Assembly (NCBI GenBank): GCA_946183415.1 | Contig: CAMHAM010000006.1 | Coordinates: 42,339-106,338 of the forward strand | Origin: an uncultured Prevotella sp. | GTDB lineage: Bacteria; Bacteroidota; Bacteroidia; Bacteroidales; Bacteroidaceae | Length of the DNA stretch: 64,000 nt | Direction of reading: 5' to 3' | In this document: positions 15,029 to 23,766 of the stretch, piece by piece | How positions within the stretch are numbered: the stretch's first letter is position 1 | Layout: every line of letters starts with the position of its first letter | The notes under the pieces: generated by a model | Told to the model about the DNA's origin: nothing | Seen by the model: the letters and a program-made list of their open reading frames with translations, nothing else | Database searches by the model: none | Translations under genes and position numbers: made by a program

Positions 15029-16390
15029 TTATTTTTCTGACATAAGCTTATTAAACTCCTCTAAAGTGACCTCTTTTTGATTCAATTTGACCACATTTTT
15101 GAGAGTTTCTGTCAGTTTCAGATCAACGGCGCGGTCAACGAAGTTGTCGATATTCTCACGCTTCTTCAACTGCTCGGCAGCATAGTTCTCGAGCACGTCG
15201 TCAGGCACATTGCTCATGCCATACTGTGCGAACTGTGCACGGATGGCCTCCTTGGCAACGGTCTTCAGGTCATCCTCCTCCACCTTAATATTATTGGCGG
15301 CTACCAGCTGCTCCTTGATCAGATGCCAAGCCAGCTCTTTGATGCTTCCCTCGAAGTTCTTCTCCACGTAGTCTGCACCCTTATCCTTGTTGTTCTGCAG
15401 CATCACGCGCTTCAGCAGTGCCTCGGGGAACTCAAGCTTGCCCACCTTCTCCTCCAAGTACTTGCGCACGTCGAGCAGGAACTTATAGTCGCTGTTCTGC
15501 TGCAGCTGTGGAGCGATGGTCTCGGCAATCTTCTCACGGAAGGCCTTCTCGTCTGTCACGGTACCCTCACCGAACACACGGTCGAAGAGTTTCTGGTCTA
15601 CTGCTGCAGGCTGGAAGTGACGGATCTCAGTGATCTGATAGCTGAAGTCGGCAGTCAGGTCCTTCACGTCTTCCTTCTGAACCTTGAGCAGGGCAGCAAC
15701 CTCTGCATCGTTATCAGGGTAAGCCTTCTTGGGGTTGAAGGTGATGATGTCACCAGGCTTGGCACCGTCGAAGAGTTTCTTCTGATCCTCGTCCTTGATA
15801 TAGGCGGGCATCACCATACCACTCTCTGTCACGATACCACCTTCCTTGGTGTTACCGCTTTCGTCGAGCTCACGCAGGTCACCAGTGATGGTGTCGTTGC
15901 CACTGAACACGTCAGCCTTCACGAACTCACCAGCCTGTGAGGCATACATCTGTACCTGATCGTCGATGAGCTTATCCTCCACCTTGATGGTGTAGAAGTC
16001 GATCTTGTCCTTACTGCTGAGCTCAGCCTTGAACTCGGGAGCCACAGCGATGTCGAACACGAAGGTCAGCTCGTCGTCCTTCTCGAAGTCCTGGGGCACC
16101 TGCTTCTCCTGATTGGGGAGGGGCTCGCCCAGCATCTTGATCTTGTTGTCCTGAATGTATCCGTACAGTTTCTCGCCGAGGATTCTGTTCACCTCCTCAA
16201 CCTTCACTGCCGTGCCATACTGCTTTTTAATCATGCCCATAGGAACCATGCCTGGACGGAATCCGGGCACCTGTGCCTTCTTACGATAATTCTTCAGGGT
16301 CTTCTCTACCGCTTCCTGGTAGTCTGCCGGCTCAATGGTCATCGTCAGCAGACCATTGATCTTGTCGGCGCAATCAAATGAAATTTTCAT
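15029..16390 (-). CDS. tig: Trigger factor
   Basis: 453 aa; VEKTLKNYRKKAQVPGFRPGMVPMGMIKKQYGTAVKVEEVNRI. Confidence 0.92.
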   Translation of the reverse strand: MKISFDCADKINGLLTMTIEPADYQEAVEKTLKNYRKKAQVPGFRPGMVPMGMIKKQYGTAVKVEEVNRILGEKLYGYIQDNKIKMLGEPLPNQEKQVPQDFEKDDELTFVFDIAVAPEFKAELSSKDKIDFYTIKVEDKLIDDQVQMYASQAGEFVKADVFSGNDTITGDLRELDESGNTKEGGIVTESGMVMPAYIKDEDQKKLFDGAKPGDIITFNPKKAYPDNDAEVAALLKVQKEDVKDLTADFSYQITEIRHFQPAAVDQKLFDRVFGEGTVTDEKAFREKIAETIAPQLQQNSDYKFLLDVRKYLEEKVGKLEFPEALLKRVMLQNNKDKGADYVEKNFEGSIKELAWHLIKEQLVAANNIKVEEDDLKTVAKEAIRAQFAQYGMSNVPDDVLENYAAEQLKKRENIDNFVDRAVDLKLTETLKNVVKLNQKEVTLEEFNKLMSEK

Positions 16391-16458
16391 CTTTTAATTC
16401 TATTATTTACCTTATTACTTTTTTACCTTTAGAAATTGGGGTGCAAAGGTAGTAAAAA

Positions 16459-16564
16459 GAAGTGAAATGTGAGAAGTGAAGAGTGAAAAGTTGCAGTGCC
16501 TTTTGCTTTTTTAACTTTTCACTCCCCACTTTTCACTATTAACTATGAACTCTTAACTCTTAGC
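16459..16564. repeat. 7-bp-period arrays in inverted orientation between tig and lptB
   Basis: Left arm gaagtga aatgtga gaagtga agagtga aaagttg; right arm ttttcac tccccac ttttcac tattaac tatgaac tcttaac tcttagc. Perfect 12-bp inverted pair 16481-16492 / 16513-16524. Confidence 0.8.
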
Positions 16565-17332
16565 TTCCCTCTCCTCCGCCAGCTTCTGGAAATCCTTCTT
16601 GCGAAGCTCAAACGACTCTGTGAGGTATTTCTCACGCACAATCTTATTGGCTGCCAGCTCCTCAGGCGTACCCTGGAAGAGGATACGGCCCTCAAACAAC
16701 AGGTAGGCACGATCGGTGATGGCCAGTGTCTCGTCAACGTTATGGTCAGTGATCAGGATACCGATATTCAGATACTTCAGCTTGTAGACGATCTGCTGGA
16801 TATCCTCTACGGCGATGGGGTCTACACCTGCGAAAGGCTCGTCGAGCATGATGAACTTCGGTTCGATGGCGAGACAACGGGCAATCTCCGTTCTACGACG
16901 CTCACCGCCTGAAAGACGGTCTCCCGTGTTCTTGCGCACCTTCTCCAGACGGAACTCGGCTATCAGCTCCTCCAGCTTATTCAACTGGTAGTCGCGGGGC
17001 TTACCCGTCATCTCCAGCACTGAGAGGATATTGTCCTCGACCGTCATCTTACGGAACACCGAGGCCTCCTGTGCCAGATAGCCGATACCAGCACGGGCAC
17101 GCTTGTAGACAGGGTATTTCGTCACCTCCTCGTCGCCCAGGTAGATATGTCCGCCATTGGGCACCACCAGACCCGTCGTCATGTAGAACGAGGTGGTCTT
17201 TCCGGCACCGTTAGGTCCCAGCAGTCCCACGATCTCACCCTGCTTCACGTCGAAGCTCACATCATTGACCACCGTGCGCTTTCCGTAGCGCTTCACGAGG
17301 CCTTCTGTGCGTAAAACTATCTTTTCTTCCAT
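16553..17332 (-). CDS. lptB: LPS export ABC transporter ATP-binding protein
   Basis: [51 protein letters not shown]...[16 protein letters not shown]. Confidence 0.93.
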   Translation of the reverse strand: MEEKIVLRTEGLVKRYGKRTVVNDVSFDVKQGEIVGLLGPNGAGKTTSFYMTTGLVVPNGGHIYLGDEEVTKYPVYKRARAGIGYLAQEASVFRKMTVEDNILSVLEMTGKPRDYQLNKLEELIAEFRLEKVRKNTGDRLSGGERRRTEIARCLAIEPKFIMLDEPFAGVDPIAVEDIQQIVYKLKYLNIGILITDHNVDETLAITDRAYLLFEGRILFQGTPEELAANKIVREKYLTESFELRKKDFQKLAEEREAKS

Positions 17333-17369
17333 AAATCGACTGCAAAGGTAGTTATTTTTTGGCACGGAA

Positions 17370-17436
17370 GGCACGGATTAGACGGATTTTTTTAGAAATT
17401 TATTATTAATCTGTGTTAATCTGTGTAATCCGTGCC
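17370..17436. repeat. Inverted repeat with about 10-bp tandem units (ggcacggatta ... aatctgtgtt aatctgtgta atccgtgcc)
   Basis: Perfect 11-bp inverted pair ggcacggatta (17370-17380) / taatccgtgcc (17426-17436) in the divergent lptB/mlaE intergenic region. Confidence 0.75.
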
Positions 17437-17476
17437 TATTTTTTCGTACTTTTGCAGCGAAATTCAAGACTTGAGC

Positions 17477-18223
17477 ATGCAAATAATGAACTGGCTGACC
17501 ACCTTCGGTCGTTACCTGATGCTGATGGGGCGCACCTTTTCGCGCCCTGAGCGCATGAGGATGTTCCTGAAGCAGTACGTCAAGGAAATGGCGCAGCTCG
17601 GTGTCAACTCCATTGGCATCGTCCTGCTCATCTCGTTCTTCATTGGCGCCGTCATCTGCATTCAGATGAAACTCAATATCCAGAGCCCATGGATGCCCCG
17701 CTGGGTATCAGGCTACACCACCCGCGAGATCATGCTCCTCGAGTTCTCAAGCTCCATCATGTGTCTCATCCTGGCGGGAAAGGTGGGGTCAAACATCGCC
17801 TCGGAGATTGGTACGATGCGCGTCACCCAGCAGATCGACGCCCTCGAGATTATGGGAGTCAACTCTGCCAGCTACCTCATTCTGCCAAAGATAGCCGGCA
17901 TGATTTCCATCATGCCCTTCCTCGTGATCTTCTCCTCAGCTATGGGTATCGTAGGTGCCTATGCTACAGCGTATATCGGCCACATTATGCCCCCTGACGA
18001 CTTGACCTTGGGACTACAGCATTCGTTTAACCCATGGTTCGTGTGGATGAGTATCATCAAGAGCCTCTTCTTCGCCTTCATCATCTCCAGCGTACCAGCC
18101 TTCTTCGGCTATACCGTTGAGGGCGGCAGCGTCAATGTGGGCAAGGCCTCTACCGATGCCGTTGTGAGTTCTAGCGCCCTCATCCTCTTTAGCGACGTCT
18201 TCCTAACACAACTCCTGTCATGA
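17477..18223 (+). CDS. mlaE: MlaE-family ABC transporter permease
   Basis: MQIMNWLTTFGRYLMLMGRTFSRPE...EIGTMRVTQQIDALEIMGVNSASYLILPK. Confidence 0.88.
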   Translation: MQIMNWLTTFGRYLMLMGRTFSRPERMRMFLKQYVKEMAQLGVNSIGIVLLISFFIGAVICIQMKLNIQSPWMPRWVSGYTTREIMLLEFSSSIMCLILAGKVGSNIASEIGTMRVTQQIDALEIMGVNSASYLILPKIAGMISIMPFLVIFSSAMGIVGAYATAYIGHIMPPDDLTLGLQHSFNPWFVWMSIIKSLFFAFIISSVPAFFGYTVEGGSVNVGKASTDAVVSSSALILFSDVFLTQLLS

Positions 18224-18993
18224 TTGAAGTAAAGCACCTATACAAGAGTTTCGAGGACAAGGACGTCCTCAAGGATATCAACACCGTCTTCGAGGACGGC
18301 AAGACGAATCTGATCATCGGACAGAGCGGATCAGGCAAGACCGTACTAATGAAAAATCTTGTCGGACTACTCACTCCTACCAAGGGTCAGGTGCTTTACG
18401 ACGGGCGTGACTTCGTCCAGCTGTCGAAGCACGAGAAAGTGATGATGCGCCGCGAGATGGGTATGATTTTCCAGAGTGCCGCCCTCTTCGACTCGCTCAC
18501 CGTTCTTGAGAATGTCATGTTTCCCCTCGACATGTTCTCCACGATGACGCTGCGCGAGCGCATCCACAGGGCAAAAGAGTGCCTGGAACGCGTAAACCTG
18601 AAGGATGCCGACGAGAAATTCCCTGGTGAGATCTCTGGTGGTATGCAGAAGCGCGTGGCCATCGCACGTGCCATCGCGCTCAACCCCAAGTACCTCTTCT
18701 GCGACGAGCCAAACTCAGGTCTCGACCCCAAGACGTCGCTCGTCATCGACGACCTGCTCCACTCCATCACCCAGGAGTACAACATGACCACCATCATCAA
18801 CACCCACGATATGAACTCGGTGATGGGTATCGGAGAGAACATCATATTTATTTACGAAGGCGAGAAGGCATGGCAGGGCGAAAGCAGCATGATCATGGGC
18901 TCAGACAACCAAAAGCTCACCGACTTCATCTTCGCCAGCGATCTGCTGAAAAATATGCGCCAGATAGTCATCGAGAACGGCCTACATTTATAA
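18220..18993 (+). CDS. mlaF: MlaF-family ABC transporter ATP-binding protein
   Basis: MIEVKHLYKSFEDKDVLKDINTVFEDGKTNLIIGQSGSGKTVLMKNLVGLL...ISGGMQKRVAIARAIA; 4-nt overlap with the permease. Confidence 0.9.
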   Translation: MIEVKHLYKSFEDKDVLKDINTVFEDGKTNLIIGQSGSGKTVLMKNLVGLLTPTKGQVLYDGRDFVQLSKHEKVMMRREMGMIFQSAALFDSLTVLENVMFPLDMFSTMTLRERIHRAKECLERVNLKDADEKFPGEISGGMQKRVAIARAIALNPKYLFCDEPNSGLDPKTSLVIDDLLHSITQEYNMTTIINTHDMNSVMGIGENIIFIYEGEKAWQGESSMIMGSDNQKLTDFIFASDLLKNMRQIVIENGLHL

Positions 18994-19039
18994 ATCAGGT
19001 GGAATTTTAGCAAGTTTTTTGAAAAAAAAGAGATAAAAC

Positions 19040-19070
19040 TTGGCTAATTCGGATTCTTTTCGTATTTTTG
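19040..19070 (+). promoter_or_regulatory. Putative Bacteroidetes promoter (-33 TTGG, 19-nt spacer, -7 TATTTTTG)
   Basis: ttggctaattcggattcttttcgTATTTTTGCA upstream of 19087. Confidence 0.6.
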
Positions 19071-19086
19071 CACCAATTTAGTATTA

Positions 19087-21246
19087 ATGTGTAGAAATAT
19101 GAACCTCAACCGCTGGCTGACGATACTGCTCATGAGCATCTTTTCCACGGTCGCGCTCTTTGCCGACCAGACGGAGGATTTGCGTAAAAAACTGGCCCAA
19201 GCCAAAGGGACTGAACGCATCAACATCATGCAGAAGCTCTACGACCTCAGCCTTGAGTCCGATGACATCGACTACCAGTTGCGCTGCATCAACCAGCTCA
19301 TCAGCGAGTGCCAGCAACAGGACAACAAGGAGGAGGAAGGCGATGCCAGGGTGCAGAAGATCATACTCTTCTACAACAACGACCTCAACGACTCTATCTA
19401 CGAACAGACACCAACTACCCTCGAATTCCTGGCTACCATACAGAACTGGAAGAACTACTACGAGACATGGACCGTACTCGTGGAGACCTTCAACTTCGCA
19501 GGACAGACCAACACGGGTATGAAGGAGGTAAACGCCATGTACGAGGACGCCAAGATGCGCAACGACCGCTACGGCATGGGTATGGCCTACTACGCCATGG
19601 GTAATGTCTACGCCAACATGTACAACCACGAGGAGGCTGCCGACTCTTACCAGAAGAGTATCGACCTGCTCATGAAGATAGATCCGCACCCCCTGCAACT
19701 TTCCGACATCTTCGCCTATTACGTCGACGTGCTCGAACAGCAGCACAAATACGAGAAGATCAACGAAGTGACTGACACCTGGGGGAAATTCCTCAGCGAC
19801 TACTACACCGAAGAAACCAGCGAGGCAGAGAACCGCCGCGCCTACTACTATCTGGGCTGTGCCCAGGGCGCACTCGGACTCAACGACCTCAAGCGCGCCT
19901 CGAAGATGCTCGACGAGGTGAGGAAGCGCTGCACCAGCGAGGAAGGCTGGCTCAATCAGAGATGGCTCTACTACCGTGGCGAGCTCTGTAAGAAACAGGG
20001 CTTCTTCGAGGAGGCACTCGCCCTCAACGACCGCCGCATGCGACTCTTGGAAGATACCAGCGACAAGTCGGAGCTCATCCGCGTCAGGAAACAGCGCGCA
20101 GAGATCTTTGAGGGACTGGGGCGCTTCAAGGAAGCTGCTCACATGTACAATGAGATGTATATCATCAACGACTCGATCAATGCCCACGACACGAAGCGAC
20201 AGCTGACGGAGATGAACACCCTCTTCCACGTCGACGAACTGAAGATGCAGCAGGCAGAGGAGAAAGCACGCCTCCAGATGGAGCAGGCACGCCAACAGCT
20301 GATCAGCTTCATCATCATCGCCTCGATCATCGTTATCGCCCTCGTCATCTTCATCTACATCCGCATGCGCTCTGCCAAGCGACTGAAGATCGCACACGAG
20401 AAACTCGAGGATGCCCATGAGAAACTGGAAGAGACGCACAGTAAACTGGAGACAACCCACCAGGAACTGCTGACGGCCTACGACCAGCTCGAAGAGACCA
20501 CCATCGCCAAGGAGCGTATCGAGAGCGACCTCCGTATCGCCCGCGACATCCAAAGCTCGATGGTGCCACACACCTTCCCCGATCGCGAAGACCTCGACCT
20601 CTACGCCTCGATGACCCCCGCCAAGGAAGTGGGCGGCGACCTCTATGGCTACCACCTCATCGACGACCAGCTCTACTTCTGTCTCGGCGACGTATCAGGC
20701 AAGGGTGTGCCTGCCTCACTCTTCATGGCGCAGGCCACACGACTCTTCCGCACACTGGCTGCCCAAAAGATGATGCCTGCAGAGATTGCCACACGCATCA
20801 ACGATGCCCTCTCTGGTGAGGACAACGAGCTGATGATGTTCGTCACGATGTTCCTCGGACTCGTCGACCTCAAGACGGGCCACCTCTTCTTCTGCAACGC
20901 AGGACATAACCCGCCCGTATTCGGCTCCGAGTTCATCGACATGCTGCCCAATGCCCCCATCGGCATGTGGCCAGGACTGGAGTACGAGGGCGAGGAGATA
21001 GCAGATATTTCCAACAAACCATTCTTCGTCTACACCGACGGTCTCAACGAGGCGGAGAACCGCCAGCAGGAGCAGTTCACTGATGAGCGCCTGCTCGAGA
21101 TCATGGCCAACACCCCCTTCGAGAGCTCCGAGAAGACTGTGGAGATGCTCAAGGCCGAGGTGGAGAAGCATCGCGACGGCGCAGAGCCTAACGACGACCT
21201 CACCATGCTCTGCCTGATGGTGAAGAAAAAAGAAAATATCCAATAA
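19087..21246 (+). CDS. TPR-containing SpoIIE/PP2C-family serine phosphatase
   Basis: 719 aa: signal, TPR-like helices, TM (LISFIIIASIIVIALVIFIYI), coiled coil, SpoIIE core SDLRIARDIQSSMVPHTFP...GGDLYGYHLIDDQLYFCLGDVSGKGVPASLFMA...NDDLTMLCL. Confidence 0.88.
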   Translation: MCRNMNLNRWLTILLMSIFSTVALFADQTEDLRKKLAQAKGTERINIMQKLYDLSLESDDIDYQLRCINQLISECQQQDNKEEEGDARVQKIILFYNNDLNDSIYEQTPTTLEFLATIQNWKNYYETWTVLVETFNFAGQTNTGMKEVNAMYEDAKMRNDRYGMGMAYYAMGNVYANMYNHEEAADSYQKSIDLLMKIDPHPLQLSDIFAYYVDVLEQQHKYEKINEVTDTWGKFLSDYYTEETSEAENRRAYYYLGCAQGALGLNDLKRASKMLDEVRKRCTSEEGWLNQRWLYYRGELCKKQGFFEEALALNDRRMRLLEDTSDKSELIRVRKQRAEIFEGLGRFKEAAHMYNEMYIINDSINAHDTKRQLTEMNTLFHVDELKMQQAEEKARLQMEQARQQLISFIIIASIIVIALVIFIYIRMRSAKRLKIAHEKLEDAHEKLEETHSKLETTHQELLTAYDQLEETTIAKERIESDLRIARDIQSSMVPHTFPDREDLDLYASMTPAKEVGGDLYGYHLIDDQLYFCLGDVSGKGVPASLFMAQATRLFRTLAAQKMMPAEIATRINDALSGEDNELMMFVTMFLGLVDLKTGHLFFCNAGHNPPVFGSEFIDMLPNAPIGMWPGLEYEGEEIADISNKPFFVYTDGLNEAENRQQEQFTDERLLEIMANTPFESSEKTVEMLKAEVEKHRDGAEPNDDLTMLCLMVKKKENIQ

Positions 21247-21257
21247 CAAAACAGCTT

Positions 21258-21665
21258 ATGAAAAAGGAGATTAAAATCAAAAACGAGGTAGGAGAGCTGG
21301 AACGCGTCAACCAGTTCGTCGAGGAAATCGGCGCAGAACTGGGCCTCGACATGGAACTCCAGATGAATCTGAACCTGGTGATGGAGGAGATGGTCTCAAA
21401 CGTCATCTTCTACGCCTATCCCGAAGGGAAGCATGAGGAAATCGAGCTCGTGGCCGAGAGCGATGGAAAAGAGCTGACCTTCGTATTGAGCGACAAGGGC
21501 AAGGAATTCGACCCCACGATGAAGGAGGATGCCGACCCCAACATCAACCCCATGGATCGCGACATCGGCGGCATGGGCATCTACATCGTCAAGAACATCA
21601 TGAACAAGGTGACCTACCAGCGACTTGAGGGTAAGAACCTGCTGACGATGAAAAAGGAAATCTGA
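21258..21665 (+). CDS. RsbW-like anti-sigma factor / HATPase_c serine kinase
   Basis: 135 aa; NLVMEEMVSNVIFYAYPEGKHEEIELV...DKGKEFDPT...GGMGIYIVKNIMN. Confidence 0.85.
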   Translation: MKKEIKIKNEVGELERVNQFVEEIGAELGLDMELQMNLNLVMEEMVSNVIFYAYPEGKHEEIELVAESDGKELTFVLSDKGKEFDPTMKEDADPNINPMDRDIGGMGIYIVKNIMNKVTYQRLEGKNLLTMKKEI

Positions 21666-21723
21666 AAGATTAAAAAATTAAATATTCAATTTTAGATATT
21701 AAACATTAAAAAATTATACGATT

Positions 21724-22035
21724 ATGACACAGATTATTAAAGAAGGTGGTAAGACCATCATTAAGACAGGAGCACGCATCGACACTATGAACGCAAACCA
21801 GTTTGAGGCTGACATCCAGCCTGCACTCAAAGACGGCGGTGTAGACCTCGAAATGGACTGCACAGACCTCGTCTACATGGCCAGCTCTGGCCTCCGCATC
21901 ATCCAGAAGACCATGCGCACAGTAATGCAGCTGAAAGGTCAGTTCAAGATCACCAACGTCAGCCCAGAAATCTATAAGGTATTAGCCATGACAGGCTTTA
22001 CGAAATTCATGAAGGTAGAACAGAAAAAAGACTAA
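21724..22035 (+). CDS. STAS-domain anti-anti-sigma factor
   Basis: 103 aa; DLEMDCTDLVYMASSGLRIIQKTMRTV resembles SpoIIAA/RsbV. Confidence 0.85.
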   Translation: MTQIIKEGGKTIIKTGARIDTMNANQFEADIQPALKDGGVDLEMDCTDLVYMASSGLRIIQKTMRTVMQLKGQFKITNVSPEIYKVLAMTGFTKFMKVEQKKD

Positions 22036-22041
22036 TCGACT

Positions 22042-22962
22042 ATGATCATCCTGGTAATTATCCTCGTCCTCTTCATCGTAGGACTCGGCATCGCCCTCTA
22101 CATGCAGTTGAAGGCCGCCAAGAGTCACCAAGAAGAGGAAGATCAGCTGCTGAAAGACTACCAGAAGCGCGTCGACGAGCTCGAGAAGCTCCTCAAGGAC
22201 TACCGCGACCTGGAGCAGAACTTCGACAGCGTAGGACAGGGCTACGAGCAGGCCCTCCTCGCCTTCGACAAGATGGAAGAGGAGCGCCAGACCATGGCCA
22301 ACGTGAAAGAGAAGCTTGAGGCACAAGTCAACGACCTCATGGGCGCCAAGTCGCGCCTTGAACAGGCCATGATGCAGAAGAAAGACCTCATCCAGCAGGC
22401 TGGCGATGCCATCAAGGGCAAGCTCGACTACGCCATGCCTGGTGCACAGCAGATTGCACAGCAGGTGAACAACATCCTCAACATCAACGATGTAGAGATG
22501 GAGACCGCCATCGAGGCCGACGACAACTGTCAGGTCAGTGAGATCATCTCACAGGCCATCCGCGAGACTGGCATCGACAAGGTGGACTATTTCCAGTTCA
22601 AGAACCAGATCTCTGAGGAGGCACAGTACATGATGCTCTTCACCAACAAGGCCATGGCCACTCGCGTACTCGTCAACCTGCTCGACAACGCGATGAAGTT
22701 CACCACCAGCGGAACCGTCAACCTGATCACCAAGAGCGACGGCAACACCGTGGAGTTCACCGTCGAAGACATGGGTACAGGCATCCCTGCTGAAGATGCA
22801 GAGAAGATCTTCGAGCCGTTCACGAAGCTCAACAGCTACTTCGACGGCGCAGGCTGCGGACTCACCGTAGCACGCTCGATAGCCCGCCGCCTCAACGGTG
22901 ACGTGAAGCTCGACACGCTCTGCGCCCTTGGCTCACGCTTCATCTTCACCCTCCCCGTCTGA
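22042..22962 (+). CDS. Membrane-anchored histidine-kinase-like ATPase without an evident phospho-acceptor H-box
   Basis: N-terminal TM, coiled coil, C-terminal HATPase (LVNLLDNAMKFTTSG, VEDMGTGIPAEDAEKIFEPF, GCGLTVARSIARRLNGDVKLD). Confidence 0.75.
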   Translation: MIILVIILVLFIVGLGIALYMQLKAAKSHQEEEDQLLKDYQKRVDELEKLLKDYRDLEQNFDSVGQGYEQALLAFDKMEEERQTMANVKEKLEAQVNDLMGAKSRLEQAMMQKKDLIQQAGDAIKGKLDYAMPGAQQIAQQVNNILNINDVEMETAIEADDNCQVSEIISQAIRETGIDKVDYFQFKNQISEEAQYMMLFTNKAMATRVLVNLLDNAMKFTTSGTVNLITKSDGNTVEFTVEDMGTGIPAEDAEKIFEPFTKLNSYFDGAGCGLTVARSIARRLNGDVKLDTLCALGSRFIFTLPV

Positions 22963-23010
22963 CCTCACACGAGGCTCTTCCCAAAAATCAAGAGCCTCTT
23001 ATCCGCCTAT

Positions 23011-23050
23011 AAGAGCCATTTGCCACCCCGCAAATGGCTCTTATTTTTTC
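23011..23050 (+). terminator. Rho-independent-like terminator
   Basis: Perfect 13-bp stem aagagccatttgc/gcaaatggctctt followed by attttttc. Confidence 0.85.
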
Positions 23051-23065
23051 GTCCAGAAAAACCTT

Positions 23066-23096
23066 GCTCCAACGCTCCAACGCTCCAACGCTCCAT
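23066..23096. repeat. 8-bp-period array GCTCCAAC x4, left arm of inverted repeat
   Basis: gctccaac gctccaac gctccaac gctccat; 23074-23096 is the perfect reverse complement of 23228-23250. Confidence 0.9.
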
Positions 23097-23227
23097 TTGG
23101 TGTTTTACTATATTCGCGCTTCATGTTGAAGTAATATGTCTATATATAAATAATTTATATATATTATAATATATATAAATTTAATAATATACTATATAGT
23201 CTCACGATGCTGTTTCGGGATTTGCAG

Positions 23228-23258
23228 ATGGAGCGTTGGAGCGTTGGAGCGTGGAGCG
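23228..23258. repeat. 8-bp-period array (GTTGGAGC units), right arm of inverted repeat
   Basis: atggagcgttggagcgttggagcgtggagcg. Confidence 0.9.
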
Positions 23259-23269
23259 TGCTGCGGATC

Positions 23270-23313
23270 GGCAGTCGTTGGGAAGCGGATTGGCGGTCGT
23301 TGGGAAGCGGATC
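23270..23313. repeat. 22-bp tandem duplication
   Basis: ggcagtcgttgggaagcggatt / ggcggtcgttgggaagcggatc (2 mismatches). Confidence 0.85.
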
Positions 23314-23357
23314 GGGCATCGTAGCTGCGCCGCCATGTCGCCAAATCAAGGAAACAA

Positions 23358-23381
23358 ATTGTCGCATTGTCGCAATGTCGC
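23358..23381. repeat. 8-bp-period array (ATTGTCGC x3)
   Basis: attgtcgc attgtcgc aatgtcgc. Confidence 0.75.
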
Positions 23382-23530
23382 AACATGAAAAATCCATGTC
23401 TTGTTTTGTTGTTTTGTTGCCCAAACACTACTATAGGGAGAAACAGTAGTGACGGTCCCATATTCAGCACTACCTTTGTCCCCGATAATACGAAAAAAGC
23501 ACCAATTTGGTTAAATTTTCTTTGGATTAT

Positions 23531-23562
23531 TTGGATAATTACCAAAAGGATATTATCTTTGC
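23531..23562 (+). promoter_or_regulatory. Putative Bacteroidetes promoter (-33 TTGG, 19 nt, -7 TATCTTTGC)
   Basis: ttggataattaccaaaaggatatTATCTTTGC upstream of the small ORF at 23596. Confidence 0.65.
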
Positions 23563-23595
23563 GGTGCAAATGTCTAATCTTAAAGAGCAATAGCT

Positions 23596-23766
23596 ATGAC
23601 AGACCAAGAATTTGCAAAAGAACAGTACGAGCGACTCAGGCGATATGCAGAGTATGTTTGGCAACATGTCCCTGATAGCCCCGAGAAGGACAGTATCATT
23701 GAAGAAATCCTAATCGGGATGAGTGAGGCGAAACGAAGGTATAACGAATTAAAAGACAAACGATGA
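23596..23766 (+). CDS. Small hypothetical protein (56 aa), translationally coupled to the next gene
   Basis: MTDQEFAKEQYERLRRYAEYVWQHVPDSPEKDSIIEEILIGMSEAKRRYNELKDKR; stop overlaps next start (ATGA). Below the track size cutoff. Confidence 0.65.
   Translation: MTDQEFAKEQYERLRRYAEYVWQHVPDSPEKDSIIEEILIGMSEAKRRYNELKDKR

Noticed and set aside
15077-15940. 287-aa plus-strand ORF
   Set aside because: Antisense to tig.
19084-20655. 523-aa minus-strand ORF
   Set aside because: Antisense shadow of the phosphatase gene at 19087-21246; the plus-strand product has recognisable TPR and SpoIIE motifs while this one is Val/Leu/His-rich with no family resemblance.
23066-23381. Possible CRISPR or protein-coding interpretation of the repeat-rich interval
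   Set aside because: Repeats are 8-22 bp and contiguous; ORFs here (e.g. 23164-23424, 23192-23590, 23207-23449) are short, overlapping and low complexity.
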